A DNA stretch of 64,000 nucleotides from Diplolepis rosae. Taxonomy: Eukaryota; Arthropoda; Insecta; Hymenoptera; Diplolepididae. Of the stretch, positions 10,972 to 22,021 are shown piece by piece. A program made the translations under genes and the position numbers. Below the pieces are notes generated by a model. It was not told the origin of the DNA, did no database searches, and saw nothing but the letters and a program-made list of their open reading frames with translations. The first letter of the stretch is position 1; each line of letters opens with the position of its first letter. The stretch lies in NCBI GenBank assembly GCA_030998225.1, contig JAPYXD010000680.1, positions 10,416,001 through 10,480,000 of the forward strand, written 5' to 3'.

Positions 10972-11393
10972 TGTTTTTTCAGTGTGGACGAATAAGGGCG
11001 TAAGACTGAATTTAAAACACGATAAAGTATGAAAAGGTCTACGTAACACTGAGTAGTGTGTCATCGCTTGCGCAACTGAAAATAAGCCGGAATAAGGCGA
11101 AACAAGACACGAGTCCTTTCCTCAAAGAGCAATAGTGCTGAGGAAAGGCGGTCAAGCTTATGAATCCTTCGTCACTCATTGGAATCCGTTGAAATCTCCA
11201 TTTAAACGTATAACGATTATTTCAATAAAAGAAATCGTTTGACATCACTTGATGCAAATTCGCTGATCTGTTCTTTCTGTCATTTTCAACTGTAAACAAA
11301 TGCGACGAACGGAAAAAGCACGTTGGACATAAACACACGCTGCGCACGACCCAAGGTCGCTACGGCATTCAGAGAGTTCGTGAGGGACTACTG

Positions 11394-11626
11394 CACGGAG
11401 AGAAGTTTAGTAGAACCGTAGCGCTAGCGGTGGGAAAGCCGCTCGTCTTTGGTTTAGTGTAACTTCTACTCTAAAATTGGGGCATTGGTTACCCCAAACT
11501 GACGAAAAGCTTGCGAGAGAACGGCTGGCCCAAGTATTTCGCGTAACTGCTCGCCTAGTTTGGGGTAATGGTTCCCCCAAATTGGCACAGCTGTTCAACT
11601 AAACAGAGGTCGCGCAGCTCTCCGTG
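11394..11626. mobile_element. GC-rich hairpin MITE with CACGGAGAG ends
   Basis: Ends CACGGAGAG and CTCTCCGTG are inverted. Further inside, TTTAGTAGAAC/GTTCAACTAAA and GGGGCATTGGTTACCCC/GGGGTAATGGTTCCCCC also pair, so most of the 233 bp folds back. There is no coding sequence. Another TTCTCCGTGTGG lies just downstream (about 11675). Confidence 0.6.
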
Positions 11627-11723
11627 TGCTTAGCGCATCAGTTCTACGTGTTGGGCGAGCGGATTCACCAAACTTTTCTCCGTGTGGTTAGGCTTATACC
11701 CCGTAGAGGCCAATCGAGCTCTC

Positions 11724-11773
11724 TGCTGCGGAGATATAAATGCAGGTCGGATACTTTTCGGACACACCTCGTA
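11724..11773. mobile_element. Solo mariner terminal repeat
   Basis: This 50-bp stretch (GCGGAGATATAAATGCAGGT, then GGATACTTTTCGGACACACC) matches the right end of the mariner at 18410-19234. No transposase remains beside it, so it is an orphan end. Confidence 0.7.
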
Positions 11774-12262
11774 TTATCTTCTTTTTTGTTTCAGGTGAGT
11801 GCTTGCATTTTCTACTATTGAGCTTAGAACTATCAATCAATATTTTTTACAGTGATTTTATTAGCCACATGAAAAAATTAAAAAGGTGTGTATTTAACAT
11901 ACGTTTCAGTTTATTTATGAACTTATAAATACAGTCACCGTTCCATTGAGTGCTACGCTCAGGACTGGAGGGGACGATAATCTTCTGGAGCGCGCTTCCC
12001 CCTCCATCGAACTTGACTCGCCGAGAAGAAATTGCTCGCATCCGTTCCAAATAGTGCCAGCCGCGCTAAACTGTATTTTCGCGGTTAAAATACGGGTATT
12101 CACGTATATGCGTGTGTGTGATTGTGTTCTGTTTTTCGGCATTTCATAAACATTGTCTAATTACATACGAAACTTATAGAAGTAATCATGAAAGTATGAA
12201 CTTTTGCTAATTTCACACGTAAAATTTCAACTTAAAGGACTTAGTTGAGCGCAAGTCACCCA

Positions 12263-13557
12263 GGTTAGTGACGATAATTATTTAGAACGATGATGAGACT
12301 CGAAATTCCAGAAATCAACACAAGGCGAGGTCAAACAATGTCACAACAGATTACCGGGTAATAATTAAAACACCAGAATTTAATTAATTAACAAGCATCG
12401 GCTTAACAAGATTTATTAAAATTATTCCAGAACTCGATACAGATCAATATTGAATTTACTAATAGACCAGAGTATTGACGTATGAAATATGGCACATAAA
12501 ATAAAATGAAAAGTAACAGAAATCTCGGAACATTTCCGAGCCACGCGACAATATGGCGGGTTTAATCTACTGACGCGCGTCACCACCCGAGGAAACCAGA
12601 ATTTAACACTACTTTATTTTAATTAATCAATTTCGTTTTCGGTCTAAACATCAAATAAAGCCACCGGTACAAACAGAAAAGCACTCGCGAACAAGAGAGA
12701 GAAGAGAGGCGAAGTGGCTCCGGTATGTGCATGTACGCCGTAAAGCGTCAGTGTCAGTTCAATAGAGTCCGTTATTTCCGGACCACTTGCCAAAGAAATA
12801 AAGGTTAAATAAAACCACTCACGCTACCTGAATTACATCTCCAATCTCCGGGACGAACCGCAGAATAAACTCGCCTTCCATCTCTCAATCGGATTACCAA
12901 ATCAAGGCCCTCTTCAGTCGGTTTGGCACTTGCCTTAACGAGTCGCAGGACGAGAGTGACGATGGCCGACGCGACGCTGACAGAATTCCCGACCTGCCCC
13001 ACGAATTACATGCGTGACCCAATCGCGGACCCGGAAACAGGTCACATGTCATACATCCAATAGACGACTAGGCAACTCGTGTACATTTACATCAAACTGC
13101 ACAAATTTAGTATCACAAAATGTCTAAGATACTAAATATCAAGCCCCAGGGTCTATGCGCCCTAGGGTACGTTTTTCGGGTCACGTGGTGGCGTCTGGTC
13201 GTCTGGTGCGTCGCTCTCCAATGATCGATGGTGGCGATAATCGAAGCGTCGATCTATCGTGGCTCGAAACTCGACATGGCGGCCAGTGATGACATGACTC
13301 GGTATTCGGCTGTGCCTCGTCTTCGACGCTGCTGTCCTCCGGTGCTGCTGTCCTCGTATCGCTCATGAAACAGACGGGACAGGAAGAGTGAGTGCGTACA
13401 GTGCGCGATTAGTGTATTTCGAGTGCTCTCGGGTGGCGACGAAGTGCGGGCTCTCGTCACACGACTTTTTTCCCAGGGACATAACCCCACCTGTCAAACC
13501 AGTGAGTTTACTAAATTCGATCCTTTCAATGTGACGGGTAAAATTTACCACGTCACA
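12263..13557 (-). mobile_element. LTR-like segment, minus orientation
   Basis: On the minus strand it starts TGTGACGTGG and contains an early TGTGACG...CGTCACA inverted pair. It is moderately GC-rich near 13181-13490 and ends near CGTCACTAACC followed by TGGGTGAC, which could be a primer-binding site. It abuts mariner sequence exactly at 13557/13558, where the intact relative at 63775-63804 continues uninterrupted, showing an insertion. No gag or pol was seen, so it would be a solo LTR or one LTR with a short internal stub. The LTR identity is inferred. Confidence 0.4.
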
Positions 13558-14242
13558 ATACTTTTGGTTGTGTGAAAATGTCTGATTTTGTGCCAAATAA
13601 TTGTCATTTGCACGAAGTGTTGATTTTCTTCTTTCATTCGAATAAAACGGCGTCTTAAGCGCATCGAGAGCTCCAAAAAGTTTACGGAGATGCTGCTCTA
13701 AGTGAAACAACGTACCGTGATTGGTTCCGTTGCTTTAAAGACGGTGATTTCGATGTTGACGACCGTTCGCGTGAAGGAAGGCCAAAAACCTTCGAAGATG
13801 CTGATGTTATTAATTATGAGCTGTTGAAACCGACAAAACCATCACTGGGGAACGGTATTGAACGCAATTGATGCGTTTGAGCCGAGCACTGCGCGAAAAA
13901 CGGCCACAATATGAGCAGAGGCACGAAAAAGTGATTCTACAGCATTACAATCCTCGGCCTCACGTTGCCAAACCCGTTAATACCTACCTGGAAACATACG
14001 AATGGGAAGTTGTGCCCCACCTGCCGTATTCCCCAGATATGGCGCCGTCCGATTATTACTTGTTTCGATTATTACTAGCACATGGTCTGGCTGATCAGCA
14101 GTTCCGCTCATATGAAGACATCGAAAGATGGTTTGATTCGTGGATAGCCTCAAAAGATGGACACTTTTACCGTAACAGTATGCGAGCTCTACCAAAAAGA
14201 TGGGCAAAAGTTGTAGCTAACAATAGACAACACTTTGAATGA
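13558..14242 (+). pseudogene. Mauritiana-type mariner transposase, broken
   Basis: The N-terminal frame starts at ATG 13578 (MSDFVPNN) and is nearly identical in DNA to the copy starting at 63804, but a TAA interrupts it at about codon 27. After the GRPKTFEDAD segment an internal deletion joins directly to the YELLKP region. The C-terminal half is open from 13868 to 14242, with PPHLPYSPDMAPSDYYLF-type sequence and a KRWAKVVANN-QHFE end. The second catalytic aspartate is replaced by Y (QHYNPRPH), so even the open part is inactive. Mariner transposases cut and paste the element at TA sites. The 5' end is cut off by the LTR-like insertion. Confidence 0.9.
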
Positions 14243-14245
14243 TTA

Positions 14246-14760
14246 ATTTGCCGTGTTGGCATTGGAGAGATAGCAGAGGCTCTCAACATCTCTTAGGGAT
14301 GGATTCAAGACACTGTGGTTCATGTTTTGGGTATGAAGCACGTCACCGCCAGACTCGTGCCGAAAGACCTAAATTTTGTGCAAAAAGAACGTCGAGTACA
14401 GGTCGCAAAAGAGATGCTTGTCAACGTAGCTGATTACCGTACATTCATCAGACGTATTATTACTGGTGACGACATGTGGGTTTATGAATATGACGTCGAA
14501 ACTGCCCAAAAATCTAGCGAATAGCGCACCAAAAATATGCCAAAACCGAAATATAAACTCAAATATCCGCTCCGGGGAACACGCCATGAGTCGATTCAGG
14601 CCATAAAAAGAACTTCGGTAAAGGAACTAAAGGCCATATCTGCTGAGGCCTATAAGAAGTGTATGGAAAATTGGATTAACCGTTAGCATGCTTATATTGG
14701 CTCAAAAGGAGCCTATTTTGAAGGCGGTAATAAAGATTTGTATTAAAATACATAAAAATG
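14246..14760 (+). pseudogene. Second mariner transposase relic, internally deleted
   Basis: The reading ARLVPKDLNFVQKERRVQVA, the catalytic-region motif RRIITGDDMWVYEYD and AQKSSE are typical of a different mariner lineage from the preceding copy. The sequence then jumps to a C-terminal block (AIKRTSVKELKAISAEAYKK, then W-I-N-R) ending in a YFEGG-like stretch. The part carrying the second and third catalytic aspartates is deleted, and stops occur at 14294-14296 and 14522-14524. It follows the previous relic with almost no gap. Confidence 0.85.
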
Positions 14761-15340
14761 TTTTTTTTTTTAACCAGTCCTGGTCAATGTAATCAGATGG
14801 TATTGTCAGTATACAGAATATTTTTTTCCTCATATAATTGCACCCATGATCGTAAAATTATTTGTAGAAAGAACTGATTTATCCATATACATATGTACAT
14901 ATTGTTATGTTAGTGACGGTTAAATATTGCTTGGCATTATGGAGAATGCGTGAAACGAAACTTCGCGACCATCGAAAAAAGCGCGACAGTGGGGGGAGCA
15001 CTTGAAGAAGAATGAGGGGCGATGGTACTCGACGGAACGGCACTCAATGGAACGGTGACTGTAAGTTGAAAATTGGAAAATAGCTTACCTCTTCAGTCGA
15101 TACGAAGGACAACAGGCATAAAACTGCGAAAGCTTGAGATAAGAAGTGTGTATTAGTACAAAGATTATTGATATTGGTTAATGATTGATTATTCATATTG
15201 ATTGTCTATTGATATCATCCAAAGTTTCAAAATTGGACATAATCCTGAGATTTTGAGTACGAGGAGCGAAATTTTATTTGTATTACAAATCAGACAAAAA
15301 ATTCAAAAATGTTATTATATACAATAACTTCTGCTTCATA
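14761..15340. other. Intergenic DNA spanning the right end of the 11.9-15.1 kb element
   Basis: No gene seen. It includes a GC-richer patch at 14940-15061, which is the right terminus of the outer element, then plain AT-rich DNA. Confidence 0.5.
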
Positions 15341-16037
15341 TTAAGGGGTAACACCACTCTAGCGGTTTGTAAATCATGCATAATTAAGGAATTATTTTTA
15401 AAAATATAATAAAATGAATTGAAAATATGATTCGAGTACTATATTATACATGTATTTAAGGGTAAAAAAAATGTCATAAAAAAAAATGGCAGCTTGAAAG
15501 AGTTATTTGTACATGACCTTTTTAAAACGGTATTTTGCGGGCGAACTCGTATCTCCATTCCCAGTGAACCTAGAACAAAACAAAAAAAGTACATCAATCC
15601 ACAAGCTTAAAAACATCCAAGTACATAGGATTTTTTGGAAATATTGATTTTCAAAAACATGGCGATCATTTGAAAATTACGTTACGATTTTCAAGTAAAA
15701 TTTTTGTGATAAGCCATGTGTAAAATAAACAGTTTTCAAAATATCTCAAAAATCCAACGTACTTTGATGGATAAGCTGTTTAGGAATACAGAGTTAAAAT
15801 TTCAAGTCAACCGGATGAAAATTAAATGCGTTATGAGTTCGCCCAGTTTTGAAAATATGATTTTGAGAAAAACTCTGGTAAGCTGACATTTTTATCCAAT
15901 CAAAAATTTTTTTTATCCTTCAATACCTGTATAATATAGTAATTAAATCAGATTTTCCATTCACTTTATTATGTTTCTAAAAAAAATTTCTTAATCATGC
16001 ATGATTTTCGAGCCGCTGCAGTGGTGTCACCTCTTAA
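15341..16037. mobile_element. TTAA-flanked MITE 1
   Basis: It starts TTAAGGGGTAACACCACT and ends GTGGTGTCACCTCTTAA. Inverted similarity extends about 50 bp inward (AATCATGCATAATTAAG against CTTAATCATGCATGATT). TTAA on both sides is the piggyBac-type target duplication. It contains a box AGTTAAAATTTCAAGT at about 15792-15808 that reappears in the foldback at 51098-51595. It is non-coding. Confidence 0.8.
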
Positions 16038-17252
16038 CTCAACATGAAAGAGACATTAATGCTTGGATAACTTATTGACATATTCGAGATCATTTCTAAT
16101 GACATCTAAACCCATAGTAATTAAGCAGATTATTTATTTGGCGTGGGTTCAGCTTTCCAATTTGTTAAGAGAAGAATAATCGAATCGTGTGTGTACATTC
16201 AATATTTATTAGCAAAACAGTAATAAGAATTAAAACTTGTGTAAGGCTTATAACATGCTTTTTTATCAACCTGACGAAAAAAGTTGGTTGAAATAAAGCG
16301 CTGATTATTTATTGGTGAAATTTAAATACACCTTCATAAATTTTTTTGAGATAGTATCTATATTGCACGTATAAAGCAATTAAATTGGTTTATCATTAGC
16401 GAAATTTAGAGATTTATAACAAAGAAATGAAAATATGAAGAATGATGAAAGTTCTGTAATTAAAAAGTAATTATGTTGTGCAATGTGCAGTGATCCTAAC
16501 CAGGGTGCCTTGAGCTACTGCACTTGCGTCATTTTTGCATAAGAGGCGACATAACTTTTTCCATTTCTTAACTTAATTGTACTCCGATGATTCATTTAAA
16601 TACAACTTTCATTTATAAATATTAGAAATTATATTTTTATGTTTTATTAAAAGAATAGTCATTATTTTGTGTTTACTTCTCACATTGGAACAACTATATA
16701 TTTTTCAAAAGCCAATTAATTCCATTGTTTAACGTACGTAAGAAAATAATTTTCCGAAATTGCCTTTCTTCAATCTATTTGATCTAATCAAGAATTTTAT
16801 TTTTTTGGTTATGCTGTTCATTAAAAGTTTAATATTTCTTATTTGTCTATGCGAATACCTTGGAATTGATTTATAATCTCGCTTCTATTATTCAGGGCTC
16901 ACTGATTTTTTATAGTAAATGTATAATTTTAATACAAAACTCTCTTCTTGTTAAAAAACTAAAGACATGAATACAAACATCTCAGGAAATTCTAATTTTA
17001 GTGTATCTCGTTTGCGGTATTACTGCCCAAAGGAATACCGAAAGGAGTATCGAATTTTTGTTTAATCCAGTCCCACTTGATTTAGGTTTAATAATCTTAA
17101 TTATGTGACCAGTTGACTGAGATTAGTCGTCGGGAACACTTTTGATGTCATATTCAATAAATGTATAATATTTCATGTTACTGAATAATTATATTTTTAC
17201 GAAATGATGCCTTGCCTCCAACGCTTGAAAACAAAGAGGAAGTACTAAGATA
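16038..17252. other. AT-rich intergenic DNA, no gene seen
   Basis: No open frame, element end or RNA gene was recognised in this 1.2-kb stretch. Confidence 0.5.
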
Positions 17253-18127
17253 TTGGATTGGCAACAAAGTCATTTCGCATTTTCTGCTAGATGACTTTTG
17301 TCGTTCGAAGTCGTTCTTCTCCATTACAAACTTCAGATCGTATATGGTTTCATAGGTTTCATAGGTTATTCAGTAAAAAAAAAGTTTCAAGTTTTGTTGT
17401 TTATTTATTGTTTTGCATTGATTTGAAATGGAGGTTCCAGACGGTCATTTTCGTTACATTTTACTTTATTACTTACGAAAAGGTAAAAACGCAGTGCAAG
17501 CTCGGAAAGAGTTGTGTGATGTTTATGCTGAAAAATCATTAACAGAACGCCAGTGCCAGAATTAGTTTGCTCGTTTTCGTTCCGGAAATTTTGACCTCAA
17601 AGATGCACCACGCTCTGGACGCCTAACTGAGATTGACGAGGACAAAATAAAAGCAATGATAGAAAATAACCGGCGTAGTACGACACGATAGATCGCAGAG
17701 AAGCTTAACATATCACATACATGCGTTGAAAGACATTTAAAACAACTTGGTTACGTTAATAAGCTCGATATTTGGGTTCCTCACAATTTGAACGAAATTC
17801 AACTCACCAAACGAATTTCCAATTGTGATCCACTGCTGAAACGTAACGAAACTGATCCATTTTTAAAGCAAATCATAACGGGCGATGAAAACTGTGTTAT
17901 TTACGATAACGTCGTGCGAAAAAGATCATGAAGCAAGCGAGATGAGCTTCCACATTTGACTTCAAAAGCCGATATTCATCAAAAGAAGATTATGCTGAGT
18001 GTTTGGTGGGATTCCAAAGGTATTGTTTATTTTGAGCTGCTCCCAAGGAACTAAAGTATCAATTCGAATGTCTACTGTCGCTTTAGAAATTATGAGAAAA
18101 AACGAAATTACTTTGTTGCCAACCCAA
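17253..18127 (+). pseudogene. Cecropia-type mariner, 3'-deleted
   Basis: Terminal repeats TTGGATTGGCAACAAAGT and the complement of CTTTGTTGCCAACCCAA lie inside TA duplications; the total length is 875 bp against about 1.3 kb for a full mariner. The transposase frame starts at ATG 17428 (MEVPDGHFRYILLYYL) and runs through a helix-turn-helix region, the linker WVPHNL and the first catalytic motif IITGDENCVIYD. It reaches LLPRN, then jumps to the terminal repeat, so the second and third catalytic aspartates are missing. In-frame stops include TAG in place of the tryptophan of QNW near 17555. It cannot make transposase but keeps both ends. Confidence 0.92.
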
Positions 18128-18409
18128 TATTAGTACGCAAAAATAGTTGGTCTTACAAATTGTTCTATATTGAGAGTCTAACTTGTAAAACAAAAGGCTG
18201 CAAGTTGGGAAAAAATACTTAAAAAATTTCCTTGTTGATAATAATTTATTAATTAATTTATCCAATTATAATTGTAACTCAATTTTATTTTAAAATAATT
18301 TGTACAAAACACGCATTAACAAAGTGCTTCGAGCCCTTGTAGAGCAGTATTAAAGACTCATGATCTCCTGAAAAAAGATCGCTAGAATGAAGATTTCAAA
18401 TTTAGTATA

Positions 18410-19234
18410 CGAGGTCTGTCCGGAAAGTATCGGGCCTACCGTTATATCTCCGCGCCGTAGTGTTCGAGTGACCTCTGCGAGGCATGTACGTCAACAGTAA
18501 AGCCTCACGAACCATCGGTTGCTTGCTGACATCTGCCGAACGTATAGTTCATGCGCAGCGTGTCTTCGTTTACACAGCTATTTTTGAGTTCGGTGGATTT
18601 TGTGATTGTTAAAAATGACTGAAAAACAAGATCAATGAATTTGCATCAAATTTTGTTTTCAACTCGAAAAAATGAATTTGAAAACTATTTAGATGATGCA
18701 GAAGGTCTTTGGGAATGAGTGTATGACCAAAACACGAATAAAAGAGTGGTATAATCGTTTCAAAGGAGGCCGCACTTCTGTTGATAGTGATTCTCGTTCT
18801 GGTTGACCTTCGACGACGAAAACATTGGATAATATTGAGTGGGTGCTGGGTGCAACTTAGGATTGAAGGTGATAGTCGATTAACTGTTCGTGAAGCAGCT
18901 GTTTCTGAGTAAACAAAGTATCGCATTGCTTCGACAACCTCCGTACAGTCTCGACATAGCCCCCTGTGACTTTTGGCTGTTTCCAAAACTCAAAAAACCA
19001 CTCAAAGGACAGCGATTCGATGACAAAATGACGGTTAAAAATAATGCGACGAGTGTACTCAAGGCCATCCCTAGAAGTGAGTTCCAGGACTCTTTCGAGA
19101 AGTGGAAACATCGCTGGAACCATGTCATTCAATCAAGTGGGGATTACTTTGAAGGATGCCACCCGCGCGATGATGAAGAATAACGCCAGCGCGGAGATAT
19201 AAAGGTAGGCCTGATACTTTCCGGACAGACCTTG
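18410..19234 (+). pseudogene. Mariner with internal deletion (GGTCTGTCCGG ends)
   Basis: Ends CGAGGTCTGTCCGGAAAGTA and the complement of TACTTTCCGGACAGACCTTG lie within TA. The 825 bp hold an N-terminal remnant (ICIKFCF, ECMTKTRIKEWYNRFK, then GGRTSVDSD) with stops, followed after a deletion by an open 97-codon C-terminal piece (18890-19183). That piece has PPYSLDIAPCDFWLFPKLK, the third catalytic aspartate region, and ends YFEGCH. The first two catalytic aspartates are lost. The element belongs to the same family as the orphan end at 11724-11773. Confidence 0.92.
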
Positions 19235-20151
19235 TATTTCAGTAAATTTTTCGCAGATTTAGGGGAACGTGTGTCCACATGAATTCTAGCCCCCCTGGTC
19301 CCCTTCGTGAACAAGCATGGAATTTTGTTATCCCCCCCCCCCCAAATATCCACGTGGTATATGGATGGCCCCTAAATCGACACATTCCATACCGCTCTAT
19401 AGACACTCGAAACACTACTTTAGGATGTATTTTGCGAAAAATATCGTGTGTGCTACGGAGCTCGGCCAATTTTGGCCTCGACTGATGTATTCAGGCCAAG
19501 TCGTAACCGAGTCAGGCCCTCACCCCAAAGAGCGTGCCTCAGCACCCAGCAACACAATATACTATTTTTTGATGGATCTTCATTAACCTGAATCAACAAT
19601 TTGTTCTATATAACTCAGGCAAAGTAGATCCCGTTCCTCCAAAATATGTTTTCTTGAATAATAACAAGAATAAGTGTCTGATTCCTTTAGTCTTATTGCC
19701 ACATTGAAAATTTTAGTAAATGTGCTCGAGTTCTCAATAAGGTTTGAGTGCTCGAAAAAAGTAAATGTCTCAAAAATTTTGCTTGATAAAATTTTTTGCT
19801 TTTTATATTTTAATTATAGATTCTTCGATATTAGACTTACATAGAATTTATTCCAATAAAATACAAATAAATAAGTTATCTGTTATTATCCATTAAGTGG
19901 ACCAGTCTGAGTTTAGATGTCAGTTAGTTAAATGATTCAGAGAGGATACTTTTATTTTTTAATTAATCTAAATTATTTGATTACTAGTATTATAATTTTG
20001 TTTGCTAGAATGCTGCAAAATATTAGAAGTTCGAATCAAATCAAGCCTTCGAGAATTCTAAGAGTTTTTAGTTTTAAAATTTTACTTAAATAAACATTTT
20101 TTCAAGTTCGTTTTAACTATTCAGTAAGGATATAATATTGGAAGCTTTTAT
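19235..20151. other. Intergenic DNA with a poly-C tract
   Basis: No gene recognised. A run of 12 C at about 19331-19342 lies within a moderately GC-rich patch (19260-19520) whose short frames on both strands have no recognisable content. Confidence 0.45.
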
Positions 20152-22021
20152 TTAACCCATTAACGCCCAAAATCACAGACTTTTTAACTCACTTTTGGCC
20201 CTTGTTGCCAAAGCGAAAAAAGGAATATATCATGACCAAACCTTGTATACATAATGTTTTTGGGTCTCCTCTTTCGATTTATGAAGTCAAAATTAAATTA
20301 TCGTGCACTGGAAAACTAATATGGCGGATTTTATTCAAAAAAGTACCAAAAATTTGAAATTTTCTTTTGCATTTATTTTTGTTTTAAATGGATAAAGCAT
20401 ATTGATCTATTTCAAACTATGGACAAAGGTGGACAAAATAATTTTAGTTTATAAAAAATATTTTTTGGTCCAGCTCCCTATGTTTTATCTTTTCCAAAAT
20501 GGCGGAAAACTATGGAAATTTGGAAAAATACGCGTTTTTTCATGACATTTCTAAGATAATTGGATAATACACGGAATTTTATTGGTCAAACTGTCAAATT
20601 TTGATTGATTAATTATATACAGACCTATTCTAGTATATGTAATGACCTGATTAATGTCGGATTCAATATGGCGCTTGGAGAACTTGGGAAATACCGAGTT
20701 TTTTCAAGATTATCCTTGATGAAAATCCGGTGACAGTGTTAGAAAATTCAAAATGGCGGATCCAATATGGCGGACCGAATGTTGAATATTCAATAATATG
20801 CCAAAGAAAAAAATATTTTCGTATTTTATGTAAAATATGTGATCGAAAATGTCTCCAGACATTTTTTGATTGAGATAGCTAATTCAGCGGAAAAAATTTG
20901 TAAAATTCTGAATTTATTTTTCACGATCTGCATATTCTCCAACGCTTGATGTATGTGGCTAAATGAAGTCATTCGACTTCTACTTGGCTTAGTTTTCATA
21001 AGGTAATGGTCAAAAGTGATCATTTGATCTACTTAACGAATTCAATCTCATAAAGAAATTTCACGCTTCAAAATTCCACTACTGGTATGACTGATGTGAC
21101 AAAAAAAAAGTATATAATTCTTTAAACAGATGAATTGATATTTATTACGATAAAAATAAGAATTTTTCTTATTTTCTTAAATAGATCATATTGATTCAAT
21201 CCACTCATTCACTCTAAAATAGATCATATTGATTCAATCTACTCATTTACTAAATCCACCATCCAACTTCATTTAGCCATATACATCAAGCGTTGGAGAA
21301 TATGCAGATCGTGAAATATAAATTCACAACTTTACAAATTTTTTCCGCTGAATTAGCGATCTCAATCAAAAAATGTCTACAGACATTTTTGATCACATAT
21401 TTTACATAAAATACAAACATATTTTTTTGAATTTAATAAAGGTTCAGGAATTTTCATCAACGATAATCTTGAAAAAACTCGGTATTTCCCAAGTTCTCCA
21501 AGCGCCATATTAAATCCGACATTAATCAGGTCATTACATATACTAGAATAGGTCTGTATATAATTAATCAATCAAACTTTGACAGTTTGATCAATAAAAT
21601 TCCGTGTATTATCCAATTATCTTAGAAATGTCATGAAAAAACGCGTATTTTTCCAAATTTCCATAGTTTTCCGCCATTTTAGAAAAGATAAAACATAGGG
21701 AGCTGGACCAAAAAATATTTTTAATAAACTACAACTATTTTGTCCACCTTTGTTCATAGTTTGAAATAGATCAATATGCTTATCCATTTGAAAAAAAAAT
21801 GAGTAAAACAAAATTTCAAAGTTTTGGTACTTTTTTTAATTAAATCCGCCATATTGGTTTTCCAGTGCACGATAATGTAATTTTGACTTCATAAATCGAA
21901 AGCGGAGACCCAAAAACATTATGTATACAAGTTTTGGTCTTGATATATTCCCTTTTTCGCTTTGTGGACAAGGGCCAAAAATGAGTTAAAAAGTCTGTGA
22001 TTTTGGGCGTTAATGGGTTAA
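20152..22021. mobile_element. 1.87-kb near-perfect palindrome bounded by TTAA
   Basis: The left end TTAACCCATTAACGCCCAAA is matched by its reverse complement at the right end. Similarity continues through both arms (about 20152-21050 and 21240-22021), including TGTCTCCAGACATTTT/TGTCTACAGACATTTT and TATTCTCCAACGCTTGATGT and its complement. The unpaired centre (about 21050-21240) holds a direct duplication of AGATCATATTGATTCAATC with its surroundings. No transposase is present. It is a large foldback with piggyBac-type target sites. Confidence 0.9.

Larger units (their letters stand above)
11932..15061. mobile_element. TA-flanked inverted termini enclosing nested elements
   Basis: CAGTCACCGTTCCATTGAG begins at 11932 directly after TA. 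Its reverse complement ends at 15061 directly before TA, as expected for a Tc1/mariner/pogo-type insertion of about 3.1 kb. The 22-bp termini agree; the next 100-odd bases on each side are GC-richer and only loosely similar. Inside are an LTR-like segment and two unrelated mariner relics. No transposase of the outer element was recognised, so it may be non-autonomous, or the two ends may be separate copies. Confidence 0.55.
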
